Shown: positions 32,859 to 41,606, numbered from the stretch's first letter. The stretch: DNA of 64,000 nucleotides from Halobacterium sp. R2-5 (GCF_011734195.1 NZ_JAANTH010000001.1:1512251-1576250); one strand, 5' to 3'. A program made the numbers and translations. The notes: a model not told the origin generated them from the letters alone.

Positions 32859-33676
32859 AGTACCTCGCACGCACCGCGACCGGCGACCCGCTGCTCGGCG
32901 GCGAGGACGGCTACGTCCGGCTGGACGCGGTCGAACCGGGCCTCGACAGCGTCCGGGACGCGCTCCCGCGCGCTGCGGACGGGACGCTCGGCGACGTGTC
33001 GGACGCGCCCGCCGAGCCCGTGCCCGCCGAGGACATCACGTTCGGCGCGCCGCTCGCGGAGTTCGGGAAGCTCTGGGGCATCGGCCTGAACTACGAGGAG
33101 CACGCCGGCGACCTCGACGAACAGCGCCCAGAGGAGCCCGCGAGCTTCATGAAGCCCTCGACGGTCCCCACGGGACCGGGCGGCCCGATCCGGCTCCCCC
33201 CGGAGTCGCAGAGCGAGCGCGTCACCGCCGAGGCCGAACTCGGCGTCGTGATGGGACGCACCTGTCGGAACGTCGACGAGGCGGACTTCGAGGACGTAAT
33301 CGCGGGGTTCCTCCCCGTCATCGACATGACGGCGGAGGACGTCCTCCAGCGGAATCCGCGGTTCCTCACGCGCGCGAAGAGCTACGACACGTTCCTCGTG
33401 CCCGGCGCCGCGCTCGCGGTGCCCGAGGAGCCCCTGGACCTCACGTCGCTGTCCGTGCGGACGGAGGTCAACGGGAGCGTGGAGGCCGAAAACGAGATTC
33501 GGAATATGCTGTTCCCGCCGGAGGAAATCGTCTCGTTCCACTCGGACGTGATGACCCTCGAACCCGGCGACCTGTTCAGCACGGGAACGCCGGGTGCGGC
33601 GCACATCGAGCCCGGCGACGACGTGCGGGCCGTCGTCGAGTCCATCGGCACCGCCGAGGCGCCGGTGACCCGGTAA
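32855..33676 (+). CDS. Fumarylacetoacetate hydrolase family protein
   Basis: 273 residues from MKYLARTATGDPLLGG. FAH fold: GKLWGIGLNYEEHA near 70, metal-binding glutamates in VTAEAELGVVMGR, aspartate in VIDMTAEDV, and STGTPGAAHIEPGDDV near the C terminus. Family members hydrolyse or isomerise 2,4-diketo acids, cleaving acylpyruvates. Together with a SDR and sugar-acid dehydratases it fits a diketo-hydrolase route (2,4-diketo-3-deoxy acid to pyruvate plus a hydroxy acid), which is known for L-rhamnose in Haloferax; the substrate here is inferred. Confidence 0.88.
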   Translation: MKYLARTATGDPLLGGEDGYVRLDAVEPGLDSVRDALPRAADGTLGDVSDAPAEPVPAEDITFGAPLAEFGKLWGIGLNYEEHAGDLDEQRPEEPASFMKPSTVPTGPGGPIRLPPESQSERVTAEAELGVVMGRTCRNVDEADFEDVIAGFLPVIDMTAEDVLQRNPRFLTRAKSYDTFLVPGAALAVPEEPLDLTSLSVRTEVNGSVEAENEIRNMLFPPEEIVSFHSDVMTLEPGDLFSTGTPGAAHIEPGDDVRAVVESIGTAEAPVTR

Positions 33677-33689
33677 CGGCCAGCGGGAA

Positions 33690-33698
33690 TTTTTATAA
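33690..33698 (+). promoter_or_regulatory. TATA-like box of the UspA gene
   Basis: TTTTTATAA, 25 bases before the GTG start at 33723. The spacing decides the GTG over an upstream in-frame GTG. Confidence 0.5.
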
Positions 33699-33722
33699 CG
33701 AGCGGCTGTGTGTGTCGGTACC

Positions 33723-34151
33723 GTGTACCGAGTACTCTTGCCAGTCGGTGACAACACGGACCGCGCGTTGAACGCCGCCGAGGCCGCCGGGGACTTCCCG
33801 AACGCCGAGGAAGAAGTCGAGGTCGTCATCCTGAACGTCTTCGAGGAGTTCGAAGTCAGCGGCGAGGCCGGCCAGGTCAACTCCGAGGACGTCTGGGACG
33901 AGACGAACTACCCGGAGAGCGTCGACGCCGCCGAGGAGTACCTCGAGTCGAGAGTGGCGTCGGTGTCGAAGCGCCGCGAGCACGGCGACGTCGCCGAGGA
34001 AGTGCTCGCGGTCGCCGAGGAGATCGGCGCCGACAACATCGTGATGGGCGGCCGCCAGCGGAGCCCCACCGGGAAGGTGCTGTTCGGGAGCACTACGCAG
34101 TCGGTGATGCTGTCGGCGTCCTGTCCGGTGACCGTGTCGCTCGGGGAGTGA
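33723..34151 (+). CDS. Universal stress protein (UspA family)
   Basis: 142 residues from GTG 33723 (VYRVLLPVGDNTDRAL). UspA fold with IVMGGRQRSPTGKVLFGSTTQSVML near the C terminus, the G-x2-G-x9-G-S ATP-binding signature in modified form. It stands between the FAH gene and the TAXI-TRAP genes with its own promoter. UspA proteins often sit beside TRAP transporters; regulation of uptake is a possibility. Confidence 0.9.
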   Translation: MYRVLLPVGDNTDRALNAAEAAGDFPNAEEEVEVVILNVFEEFEVSGEAGQVNSEDVWDETNYPESVDAAEEYLESRVASVSKRREHGDVAEEVLAVAEEIGADNIVMGGRQRSPTGKVLFGSTTQSVMLSASCPVTVSLGE

Positions 34152-34162
34152 ACTCCTGTCAG

Positions 34163-34174
34163 TTTATTTATTTT
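34163..34174 (+). terminator. T-rich stretch after UspA
   Basis: TTTATTTATTTT begins 12 bases after the stop at 34151, consistent with U-rich archaeal termination. Confidence 0.35.
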
Positions 34175-34242
34175 AGTCGACGGTTTCGGACGGGAGTTGC
34201 GTTTTTCCATACACGGACACAGTGAAACAAACAGATAGATTG

Positions 34243-34247
34243 TTAAA
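34243..34247 (+). promoter_or_regulatory. TATA-like box of the TAXI solute-receptor gene
   Basis: TTAAA, 27 bases before ATG 34274, which supports that start over the in-frame ATG at 34289. Confidence 0.4.
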
Positions 34248-34273
34248 GGTCGAACGGTTTGTCAGGGACGAAC

Positions 34274-35404
34274 ATGGTGGACGAAAGCATGAAGCGACGT
34301 AAGTTCCTGTACGGTACAGCTGCAGCGGGCATCGCGGGCATCGCTGGATGTAGTGGAGACGGCAGCGGCGACGGCGACGGCGACGGTGGCGGCGACACGA
34401 CCACCGAGAGCGGCGGCGGTGGCGACACCACGACCGAGGGAGGCGACAACGGCGGCAGCGAGAGCCTCTCGCTGCGCGTCGGGACCTCCGCCGGTGGGAC
34501 GCAGGACGTCGGGCTCGCCGTAGAGCGCGCCGTCAGCCAGGAAAGCGACACCCTCGACTACTCGACCATCGAGAGCCCCGGCTACATCGGGACCATCTAC
34601 CGGATGGCCCAGAACCAGTTCAACGCCGGCATCACCGACAACAACTCGCTGAACAAGGCCCTCGACGACCGCGGCCGGTTCTCCGAGCAGTCGGTCTCCC
34701 GCATCCCCCAGTACGGGTTCGGCGCGTTCCCGTACAGCATCTACGTCGTCGCCCGCGACGGCACGGACATCGAGACGTTCGACGACCTCGCCGGCAAGAA
34801 CGTCTACCCCGCCGAGCCGGGCTACTCGACGCGCGCGACGACGCTCGACGTCTGGTCGCAGGACCCGACGGCGGACGTCTACGACCAGATGAACATCCAG
34901 AACATGGGCGTCGGTGACGCGCCCGGTGCGATGGAGGAAGGCACCATCGACGCGTCCATCGCGTACGGCGCTCCGGGCGTCCGGTACACCGGCTTCGTGC
35001 AGGAGATGGCCTCCCGCGTCGACCTCCACTACGTCGAACCGACGGACGCGCTCATCGAGTCCGCGGAGTCGTACTCCGGCGCCGGTACCACTCGGACGCC
35101 CTACGAGGACTGGCAGATCGCGGGTGCGGACATCGGCACCGACGAGGTGTTCACCTGGGACCTCGAGGTCAACTACACGTTCAACCCCGAGGCCAACCCC
35201 GACGCAGTCTACGAGCTGTGCCGCGTCGTCCACGAGCACAACGACGTCGTCAACAACGGCGAAGCGCAGTTCAACGACTACGACTCCGCCGAGGAGATGC
35301 TCGCCTACGCCCAGGAGCGCATCCCCGTCCACCCCGGCGCTGTCCAGTACTACAAGGACAACGACGCCTGGGACGACAGCCTCACAGAGGGCGAGACGGC
35401 GTAA
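34274..35404 (+). CDS. TRAP transporter solute receptor, TAXI family (Tat lipoprotein)
   Basis: 376 residues from MVDESMKRRKFLYG. Twin-arginine signal RRKFLYGTAAAGIAGIAGCSG with a lipobox cysteine, then a Gly/Asp/Thr-rich tether (two GGDTTTE repeats) before the binding domain LRVGTSAGGTQDVG. TAXI-family features include NSLNKALDDRG, the YSIYVVARDGTDI strand, and DDLAGKNVYPAEPGYSTRA. It captures a solute outside the membrane and passes it to the TRAP permease encoded next. Substrates of TAXI receptors include glutamate and C4 acids; here a hydroxy or sugar acid is suggested only by context. Confidence 0.92.
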   Translation: MVDESMKRRKFLYGTAAAGIAGIAGCSGDGSGDGDGDGGGDTTTESGGGGDTTTEGGDNGGSESLSLRVGTSAGGTQDVGLAVERAVSQESDTLDYSTIESPGYIGTIYRMAQNQFNAGITDNNSLNKALDDRGRFSEQSVSRIPQYGFGAFPYSIYVVARDGTDIETFDDLAGKNVYPAEPGYSTRATTLDVWSQDPTADVYDQMNIQNMGVGDAPGAMEEGTIDASIAYGAPGVRYTGFVQEMASRVDLHYVEPTDALIESAESYSGAGTTRTPYEDWQIAGADIGTDEVFTWDLEVNYTFNPEANPDAVYELCRVVHEHNDVVNNGEAQFNDYDSAEEMLAYAQERIPVHPGAVQYYKDNDAWDDSLTEGETA

Positions 35405-35452
35405 TCCCCTCCGCGCGGCGTAGTCCCCTCACCCGAATCGGAACCCAATCAA

Positions 35453-35459
35453 TATTTTA
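35453..35459 (+). promoter_or_regulatory. TATA-like box before the TRAP permease gene
   Basis: TATTTTA, 24 bases before ATG 35483, so the permease can be transcribed separately from the receptor gene. Confidence 0.45.
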
Positions 35460-35482
35460 CTGCAAGCAAACCACACCCAAAC

Positions 35483-37474
35483 ATGGATACACAATCTGAA
35501 CGAGAGACCGGGCCCTCGGGGTGGCTGCGTGGCCTCGACATCAGCGTCACGCTCGTAGCCCTCCTGTTCTGGGTAACCGTCCTCTGGTGGGCGTACACCC
35601 AACAGTGGTCGACGGTCAAGTACGCCGTCCTGTTCGTCGGCGGCATCATGACGGTGTACGCCCTCAACGAAACCCGCGAATCGCTCGAAGAAGGCAGCCG
35701 GATAGACGCCCTGGTGTTGCTGCCGTCGGCCGGCGTGCTCATCACGGCGTCCTTTTACTTCTTCCTGAACTTCGAGATGGTCTACCTCCTGCGTCAGGGG
35801 TTCGCCAGCGAGCACGAGTACATGCTCGCGCGGCTCATCATCATCTCGCTGCTGTACCTCACGTGGCGCGAGTTCGGGAACCTCTTCCTCGGACTCGTCA
35901 TCGGCGTGATGCTGTACGCGATGTTCGGCGACGCCGTCCCCGGCGTACTCGGACACGCGGGAATGAGCCAACTGACCCTCCTGCAGGCGACGGTCACTGA
36001 CCTGTACGGGTTCTACGGCTCGCTCACGCAGCTGACCGCGTCCTGGATCGCGCCGTTCCTCCTGTACGCGGGACTGCTGTTCGCGTACGGCGCGTTCGAC
36101 CTGATCCTCCGCCTCGCTATCGTCGCGGCCGGGCGCATTCGGTCGGGCGTGGCACAGACGGCCGTGCTCTCCTCGGCCGTCATCGGCTCCATCAACGGCT
36201 CGTACACCGCGAACGCCGCCATGACGGGGTCGTTCACGATTCCGACGATGAAGGAGAGCGGGATGTCCGGCCACCGCGCGGCCGGCATCGAAGCCGTCGC
36301 GTCGACCGCGGGACAGGTGCTCCCGCCGGTCATGGGCGCGTCCGCGTTCGTGATGGCGTCCTACCTCGGCGTGGCGTACCTCAACATCGTCGTCGCCGGG
36401 CTCGTGCCGGCAGCGATTCTGGTCACGTCGATCGCCATCGCAGTCCACTACACCGCGATCAGCGACTCCAGCGACCAGGACATGGAGTTCTCGGAGTTCT
36501 TCGACGAACCGCTCACGCGCAACGAGAAGATCGCCGAGGCGCTCCGGTTCGGCATCCCGTTCGGCGTCCTCATCTACTACCTCGGCTTCGCCCAGTACAC
36601 GGTGATGACGTCCGCGATGTACACCGTGTTCGCGATGATCATCACGGGCGTCGTGATGCCGCCGTTCCAGCGACTCGTCGACGGGTCGGACATCTCCCCC
36701 GTATCGGAGTTCGTCACGCAGTTCAAGAACACCGTTCACGGCTTCCGGCGGGGCGCCATCATCCTCGCGCCCATCGCCATCATCCTCGTGGTCATCAGCG
36801 GCGTCGTGAACCTGTTCTCGACGACCGGTGTCCCCGCGAAGATCGCGCTGCTGATGATCAACCTCTCCGGCGGCGTCCTGCTGTTCGCAGTGCTGCTCGG
36901 GATGGCCGTCGCTATCGTGATGGGCGTCGGGATGCCGACGGTGGCCGCCTACGTCATCGTGGCCATCCTCATTGTCCCGACGTTCGTCTCCGAGTTCGGC
37001 GTCGCGGAGATCACCGCCCACTACACGATGTTCTACGCGGCCATCCTGGCGGGCATCACACCGCCGGTGGCGACAGCGGCCGTCGTCGCGGCGGGCATCG
37101 CGGAGGCGAACTTCTGGCGGACTTGCGGGGCGGCGCTGAAAATCGCCGCGCCGCTGTTCGTCCTGCCGATCGCGTTCGTCTACAACCCCGCGATGATTTC
37201 GATGACCCCGGGCCTCGAGACGCTCTTCGTCGGCTTCCTGGTCGTGATGGGCGCCATCTCCATCATCTACGGGCTGAACTACCCGTTCAAGCTGTCCATC
37301 GGACGCAAAATCCTCCTCCGGAGCGCGCTCGCGGTGCTCGGCGTGCTCATCATGACGTACCCGATGCCGCTCGCGAAGATTGCGGGCATCGCCGTCTTCG
37401 TCGCCGTCTTCGTCGCCGAGAAGGTGATGGTCCGCGGCCTCAAGAACCCCCTCGGGAAGGAGGTGAAACAATGA
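35483..37474 (+). CDS. TRAP transporter fused permease (DctQM-type, 4TM/12TM)
   Basis: 663 residues with about 16-18 transmembrane segments. The N-terminal small-subunit-like part is followed by the large DctM-like part, marked by SSAVIGSINGSYTANAAMTGSFTIP (written here in two parts: SSAVIGSINGS then YTANAAMTGSFTIP), AVASTAGQVLPPVMGASAFVM, and MGVGMPTVAAYVIVA with AGITPPVATAAVVAAGIA. It mediates sodium-driven solute uptake with the receptor at 34274. The stop overlaps the start of an 80-residue membrane protein by 4 bp. Confidence 0.92.
   Translation: MDTQSERETGPSGWLRGLDISVTLVALLFWVTVLWWAYTQQWSTVKYAVLFVGGIMTVYALNETRESLEEGSRIDALVLLPSAGVLITASFYFFLNFEMVYLLRQGFASEHEYMLARLIIISLLYLTWREFGNLFLGLVIGVMLYAMFGDAVPGVLGHAGMSQLTLLQATVTDLYGFYGSLTQLTASWIAPFLLYAGLLFAYGAFDLILRLAIVAAGRIRSGVAQTAVLSSAVIGSINGSYTANAAMTGSFTIPTMKESGMSGHRAAGIEAVASTAGQVLPPVMGASAFVMASYLGVAYLNIVVAGLVPAAILVTSIAIAVHYTAISDSSDQDMEFSEFFDEPLTRNEKIAEALRFGIPFGVLIYYLGFAQYTVMTSAMYTVFAMIITGVVMPPFQRLVDGSDISPVSEFVTQFKNTVHGFRRGAIILAPIAIILVVISGVVNLFSTTGVPAKIALLMINLSGGVLLFAVLLGMAVAIVMGVGMPTVAAYVIVAILIVPTFVSEFGVAEITAHYTMFYAAILAGITPPVATAAVVAAGIAEANFWRTCGAALKIAAPLFVLPIAFVYNPAMISMTPGLETLFVGFLVVMGAISIIYGLNYPFKLSIGRKILLRSALAVLGVLIMTYPMPLAKIAGIAVFVAVFVAEKVMVRGLKNPLGKEVKQ
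37459..37466 (+). promoter_or_regulatory. Strong Shine-Dalgarno sequence before the small TRAP-associated gene
   Basis: GGAGGTGA is 5 bases before ATG 37471, complementary to the 16S 3' end. It is inside the permease coding region and shows true translation of the small gene. Confidence 0.6.
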
Positions 37475-37713
37475 GCCCCCAACAGGAAGCCCCCGAAGAC
37501 CAGGTCGACACGTCCGACGTCGGCGGCCTCGAGGAAGTCGTCCCGGAGCCGCTGATGCCGGTGTGGAAGCGCATCCAGCTGATTCAGGACTTCCGCGAAG
37601 CCCACAGCGACACCTACGTCAGGGTCCTGGAAGTGCTGACGGCGATCGCGCTCGCTGTCGGCTACGTCTGGTGGGTGTACCTCTACTTCCTCGGCGGCGG
37701 CGTCGCCCTGTAG
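37471..37713 (+). CDS. Small single-helix membrane protein coupled to the TRAP permease
   Basis: 80 residues (MSPQQEAPEDQVDTSDVGG). An acidic N-terminal half, an amphipathic stretch MPVWKRIQLIQDFREAHSD, and one transmembrane helix LTAIALAVGYVWWVYLYFL at the end. Overlaps the permease by 4 bp and has a strong ribosome binding site, so it is very likely a subunit or assembly factor of the transporter. No family recognised. Confidence 0.7.
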   Translation: MSPQQEAPEDQVDTSDVGGLEEVVPEPLMPVWKRIQLIQDFREAHSDTYVRVLEVLTAIALAVGYVWWVYLYFLGGGVAL

Positions 37714-37815
37714 CCGGACGCCTCCGTTCTGTCTCCGTTTCTCACTCCCGTTCTTCTCGCCGCCGGCTCCGACTGCAGAACGGAGCGTGGAACCGCAGAA
37801 TAGCGCGCCTGCTCG

Positions 37816-39285
37816 TTACTCGTGCCACTCGGCGGCGCGCTGGACGTCGTGCGGGATGTGGTTGTCCTGCTCGCGGACGTCGTCGAGGTACGAGCGCAGT
37901 TCGGGCGCAAACTCGGGGTGCGCGCAGTTCTCGATGATGCGCTCGGCGCGCTCGACGGGCGACAGCCCGCGGACGTCAGCGACGCCCTGCTCGGTGACGA
38001 ACACGTCGACGTCGTGTTCGGTGTGGTCGACGTGGAACGCCATCGGGACGACGCGGGAGACCTCGCCGCCCTTCAGGGTCGACGGGAGCGCGCAGACGGT
38101 CACCAGGGAGTTCCGGTTGAAGTCCGCGGAGCCGCCGACGCCGTTGATCATCTGCTTGCCGCCGACGTGCGTGGAGTTGACGTTCCCGTAGATGTCGAAC
38201 TCGATGGCGCTGTTGACGCCGACGACGCCGAACTGGTCGATGACGCCCGGGTGGTTCGAGACGTCCGCCGGCCGCAACACGACGTCCTCGGCGTACCGCT
38301 CGACGTTCTCGAAGAGTCGCTGCTGGCCCTCGTCGGTGAGCGCCATCGACGTCGCGCTCGCGCACTCCAGGCGGCCGTCGTCGAGCATGTCGAGCAGGCC
38401 GTCCTGGATGAGCTCGCCGAAGTAGACGACGTCGCGGCCGCCGAAGTCGAGCTCCTTGAGTTCGCCCATCAGCGCGTTCCCGAGCGACCCGACGCCGAAC
38501 TGGAGGTGGACGGCGTCCTCGAACACCGGCGAGCGCTCCATTTCGGCGTCGAGGAACTCGCCGAGGTTCTCCGCGATGGCGAGGTCGTCGTCGGTCGGGT
38601 CGCGGAACGTGTACGTGGAGTCCGCGGTGTCCGTCTCCACGACGCCCGCCAGCTTCTCGGGTTCGAAGCTGACGTGCGTGGTGCCGATGCGCTCGCCCGG
38701 GTCGGAGATGGGGACGGGGTCGCGGTTCGGCGGCGCGTCCGGGCGGTAGATATCGTGGAGCGCCTGCAGTTCGAGCGGCTGGCGGCGGTTCAGCTCCACG
38801 TACAGCCTGTCGGCCGCCTCCACGAACGCGGGCACCTGGCCGAGCGACGTCGACGGCACGAACCAGTCCTCGCCGACGGCGACCGCTTCGACGACCGCGA
38901 CGTCGGGGTCGACCATCCCGCCGTGCTGGACCTCGTCGCCGATGGAGGAGGCGTTCCGGTCGCTGAACGACACCTCGCGGCGGTTCGTCAGGTCGCGGGC
39001 GACCCGGGAGGACTGGTAGGAGAACCGCCGCTCGACGGCGCCGGACTCCACGAGGTCGACGTCGATCTCGTCGCCGACGTTCCCGCTGTGGACGACCGTC
39101 AGCGCGAGGTCGCGGTCGTCGTCGGCGAGCGCGAGCGGAATCGCCTTCGGGTAGCCGACGCTCCCGAACCCGCTCGTGAGCACCGTCGCGTCCGCGTCGA
39201 TGGCTCCCGCCGCAGTCGCCGCGTCGACGACCGGTAGGTCGCCGTGCAGCCGCTGCTCGACAGGTTTTTCGGGTGGGCCGGTCAT
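37816..39285 (-). CDS. Acetyl-CoA hydrolase/transferase (CoA-transferase family)
   Basis: 489 residues from MTGPPEKPVEQRLHG. Both halves of the family are present: an N-terminal SGFGSVGYPKAIPLAL and a C-terminal domain with VYFGELIQDGLLDML (candidate catalytic glutamate), FGVVGVNSAIEFDIYGNVNS (split as FGVVGVNSAI and EFDIYGNVNS) and FVTEQGVADVRGLSP. Such enzymes move CoA between acetate, succinate, butyrate or related acids. In this block it could activate an organic acid using acetyl- or succinyl-CoA. No gene is clearly co-transcribed with it. Confidence 0.88.
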   Translation of the reverse strand: MTGPPEKPVEQRLHGDLPVVDAATAAGAIDADATVLTSGFGSVGYPKAIPLALADDDRDLALTVVHSGNVGDEIDVDLVESGAVERRFSYQSSRVARDLTNRREVSFSDRNASSIGDEVQHGGMVDPDVAVVEAVAVGEDWFVPSTSLGQVPAFVEAADRLYVELNRRQPLELQALHDIYRPDAPPNRDPVPISDPGERIGTTHVSFEPEKLAGVVETDTADSTYTFRDPTDDDLAIAENLGEFLDAEMERSPVFEDAVHLQFGVGSLGNALMGELKELDFGGRDVVYFGELIQDGLLDMLDDGRLECASATSMALTDEGQQRLFENVERYAEDVVLRPADVSNHPGVIDQFGVVGVNSAIEFDIYGNVNSTHVGGKQMINGVGGSADFNRNSLVTVCALPSTLKGGEVSRVVPMAFHVDHTEHDVDVFVTEQGVADVRGLSPVERAERIIENCAHPEFAPELRSYLDDVREQDNHIPHDVQRAAEWHE

Positions 39286-39514
39286 CGCTCTCTCCCGTCG
39301 CTCGGCCGCCGCACGCGCTCGTTCGAGGCGATACAGCTGTCTGTAGCGGCCGGCGACCGACCGCCGCTCGTGTGATCTGGCATAGTGTGTGCGTGGCAGC
39401 GCGCGGAGGCGACGACGCACCGCCGGCTCCGCGTCTCCGCTCGTCGCCTGTCGTCTCGGGGTTCCCGCGCTGCGCTATTAAACCGTCGGGTCCCGGTCGG
39501 ACCGACTGCCCGAG

Positions 39515-39868
39515 TTATTTCTGCGCGTACTCCTCGATGCGGGGTGTGAACGTGTCCAGGAGTTCGGTCTCCTCGGCGACCCCGCGAACGCCGTGGCGGA
39601 CGCCCGGCCCGACGATGAACGTGTCGCCGGCCTCCAGCACCGTCTCGTGGTCGCCGAACAGTTCGACGGCGCCGCTGACGACGTAGACCGTCTGCCGGGT
39701 CTCCTCGTGCTCGTGCTCGGGGAACACCGCGCCCTCGTCGACGGTGTAGTGGACCTGCATCGTCTCGTCGTCGAAACAGAGCACGCGGCGCTCGATGCCG
39801 TCGTAAGCCTCCTCCACGACGAACGGGTCGTCCCACGAGCCGACAGTGAGATTCTCGGGCGTCTCCAT
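39515..39868 (-). CDS. Single-domain cupin protein
   Basis: 117 residues from METPENLTVGSWDD; a long arginine-rich extension upstream is a shadow. Metal-binding motif VFPEHEHEETRQTVYVVSGA (histidines and glutamate) and the second motif VGPGVRHGVRG. Small metal-binding beta-barrel. It lies 41 bp after the stop of the L-2-hydroxyglutarate oxidase gene on the same strand and is probably co-transcribed. Function unknown. Confidence 0.85.
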   Translation of the reverse strand: METPENLTVGSWDDPFVVEEAYDGIERRVLCFDDETMQVHYTVDEGAVFPEHEHEETRQTVYVVSGAVELFGDHETVLEAGDTFIVGPGVRHGVRGVAEETELLDTFTPRIEEYAQK

Positions 39869-39909
39869 ACCCCTCCCTCGCGGCCCCCGACCGTAACTTC
39901 CGGGGTCGC

Positions 39910-41109
39910 TCAGACCTTCTCGGCGAGCGTCTCCGCGATGTGCTCGCCGAACGGCAGCGACGACGTCAGGCCGGGTGAGACCGCGTTGAGGATGTGGACG
40001 GCGTCCTCGCGCTCGACGAACAGCGGGTCCTTCACGAGCTCGCCGTCGTCGCTGACGAGCTGCGCGCGGATGCCCGCGTAGCTCTTCTGGAGGTCCGCAG
40101 CGCGCACGCCCGGGACGAGCCGCTGGGACGCCTCCGTGAACTTCTCTTTCCGGTAGGACTTGTTGAGCTCGTCCCACGCCACCTTCACCATCATCCGGGA
40201 GGACAGCAGCTTCCGGAACCCCTCGTAGGTGAGCGTCTCGTAGAGGTCGCGGGGGTCGAAATCCGTGTTCTCGTAGGCCTCGCGGCCGAACGCGAGCACC
40301 GCGTTCGGCCCGACGATGACCTTCCCGTCCGTGCGGCGCGTGTAGTGGACGCCGAGGAACGGGAGCTCGGGGTTCGGCGTCGGGTAGATCATCGTCTGGC
40401 AGAGCTCGGCGCGCTCCGGGCGGACCTCGTAGTACTCGCCGCGGAACGGCACCACCTGGTAGTCCTCGCCGACGCCGACCTGGTGGGCGAGCTCGTCGGC
40501 GTGCAGTCCCGCCGCGTTCACCAGGTAGGACGCCTCGAAGTGGCCGTTCGTCGTCGCGAGGTGGTAGCCCTCAGCTGTTTCCTCGACGCGCGTCACTTCG
40601 TAGCCCGTGTAGAGGTCGACGCCCGCCTCCTGTATCTCCTTGGCGAGCGCGTACACGTACTGCTGGGAGTCGACGGACGCGGCCTCGGGCGCGTACAGCG
40701 CCGCCTGCCCCTCCGCGTGGGGCTCGTGTTCGTGAATCTCGGCCTGCGAGCGGAGGAGCTCGTACTCCACGCCGTTGGCCTCGGCCTGCTCGGCGAGGTC
40801 GTCGAGGCGCGCCTCCTCGTCGTCGTCTTTCGCCACCACGAGCACGCCGAGCTCGTCGCAGGGGACGTCGTGCTCGGCGCAGTACTCCTTCATCCGGCTG
40901 GTGCCCTCGGTCGCGAACCGCGCCTTCTTCGAGTCCGGCGGGTAGTTGAACCCCGGGTGGAGGACGCCCGAGTTCCGGCCGCTCTGGTGGGCCGCGAGGT
41001 GGTGTTCCTTCTCCAGGACGGCGACGTCGAGATCGGTCTGCTCGCTGAGGTGCTTCGCGACCGACAGTCCGACGCAGCCGCCGCCGACGATGGCGACGTC
41101 GTGGCGCAT
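39910..41109 (-). CDS. lhgO: L-2-hydroxyglutarate oxidase (FAD-dependent, LhgO-like)
   Basis: 399 residues (start ATG 41109; an adjacent ATG at 41112 is equivalent). FAD-binding GGGCVGLSVAKHL at the N terminus, the family segment HQSGRNSGVLHPGFNYPP near 45, LVNAAGLHADELA near 190, and the C-terminal HILNAVSPGLTSSLPFGEHI. LhgO oxidises L-2-hydroxyglutarate to 2-oxoglutarate and passes electrons to the quinone pool; it repairs or catabolises this acid. TATA-like TATAAG lies ~30 bases upstream. With the glutaryl-CoA-dehydrogenase-like gene it may serve a glutarate/lysine route, which is inference. Confidence 0.85.
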   Translation of the reverse strand: MRHDVAIVGGGCVGLSVAKHLSEQTDLDVAVLEKEHHLAAHQSGRNSGVLHPGFNYPPDSKKARFATEGTSRMKEYCAEHDVPCDELGVLVVAKDDDEEARLDDLAEQAEANGVEYELLRSQAEIHEHEPHAEGQAALYAPEAASVDSQQYVYALAKEIQEAGVDLYTGYEVTRVEETAEGYHLATTNGHFEASYLVNAAGLHADELAHQVGVGEDYQVVPFRGEYYEVRPERAELCQTMIYPTPNPELPFLGVHYTRRTDGKVIVGPNAVLAFGREAYENTDFDPRDLYETLTYEGFRKLLSSRMMVKVAWDELNKSYRKEKFTEASQRLVPGVRAADLQKSYAGIRAQLVSDDGELVKDPLFVEREDAVHILNAVSPGLTSSLPFGEHIAETLAEKV

Positions 41110-41112
41110 CAT

Positions 41113-41606
41113 GTTCGTCGCAGGGTTCCGCTGCCGGCGGCTTATAGGTGGTGTTCGTGACAGCCCCGAGACCGGAGGCGTAGGTCGATATACCAGTTAT
41201 GAATAATACTCAGATAAAAAGTAGAAATGTTATCTGACAGAGTCACCGATATCTGGAAAATTAAGAACAGACGAGTACTATATAGCCGAGAAGAAGATCG
41301 AACGGCTGAATACACGCTATTATACTCGAAGTCTGTCTTCCGTACTCAGATTGACGGCATCGCGGCTCGCCGCAATAGTACACCGTCGATCGACCATCTG
41401 TATATGCGTTAGAGCCCTTCTAATCCACGCTTGAATGCACCGGTCGGAGTCGTGACGACGAGAGGAAGGCGGGAGCGCCGAGATCCGAAATAGTATAACT
41501 TCCGAGTGGACGTTTATTATATACGAGTTTTTATATACTCTGTGCGAGCTGCGGGGGAGACACAAACCGCGGAAGGCGACGACAGAGAGGGGAGTCCGCG
41601 CGCCGC
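41113..41606. other. AT-rich gene-free junction
   Basis: About 490 bp of conspicuously low GC with repeated TATA-like strings (TACTATATAGCC near 41276, TTATTATATACGAG near 41514 and GAGTTTTTATATACTC near 41524). The one 61-residue frame inside (41227-41412) does not look like a protein. It ends the catabolic block on the right, as 21717-22269 does on the left. No recognisable transposase remnant. Confidence 0.4.

Noticed and set aside
41227..41412. 61-codon plus-strand frame in the AT-rich junction
   Set aside because: Composition is not haloarchaeal-protein-like (basic, few acidic residues) and it has no recognisable motif; treated as chance.
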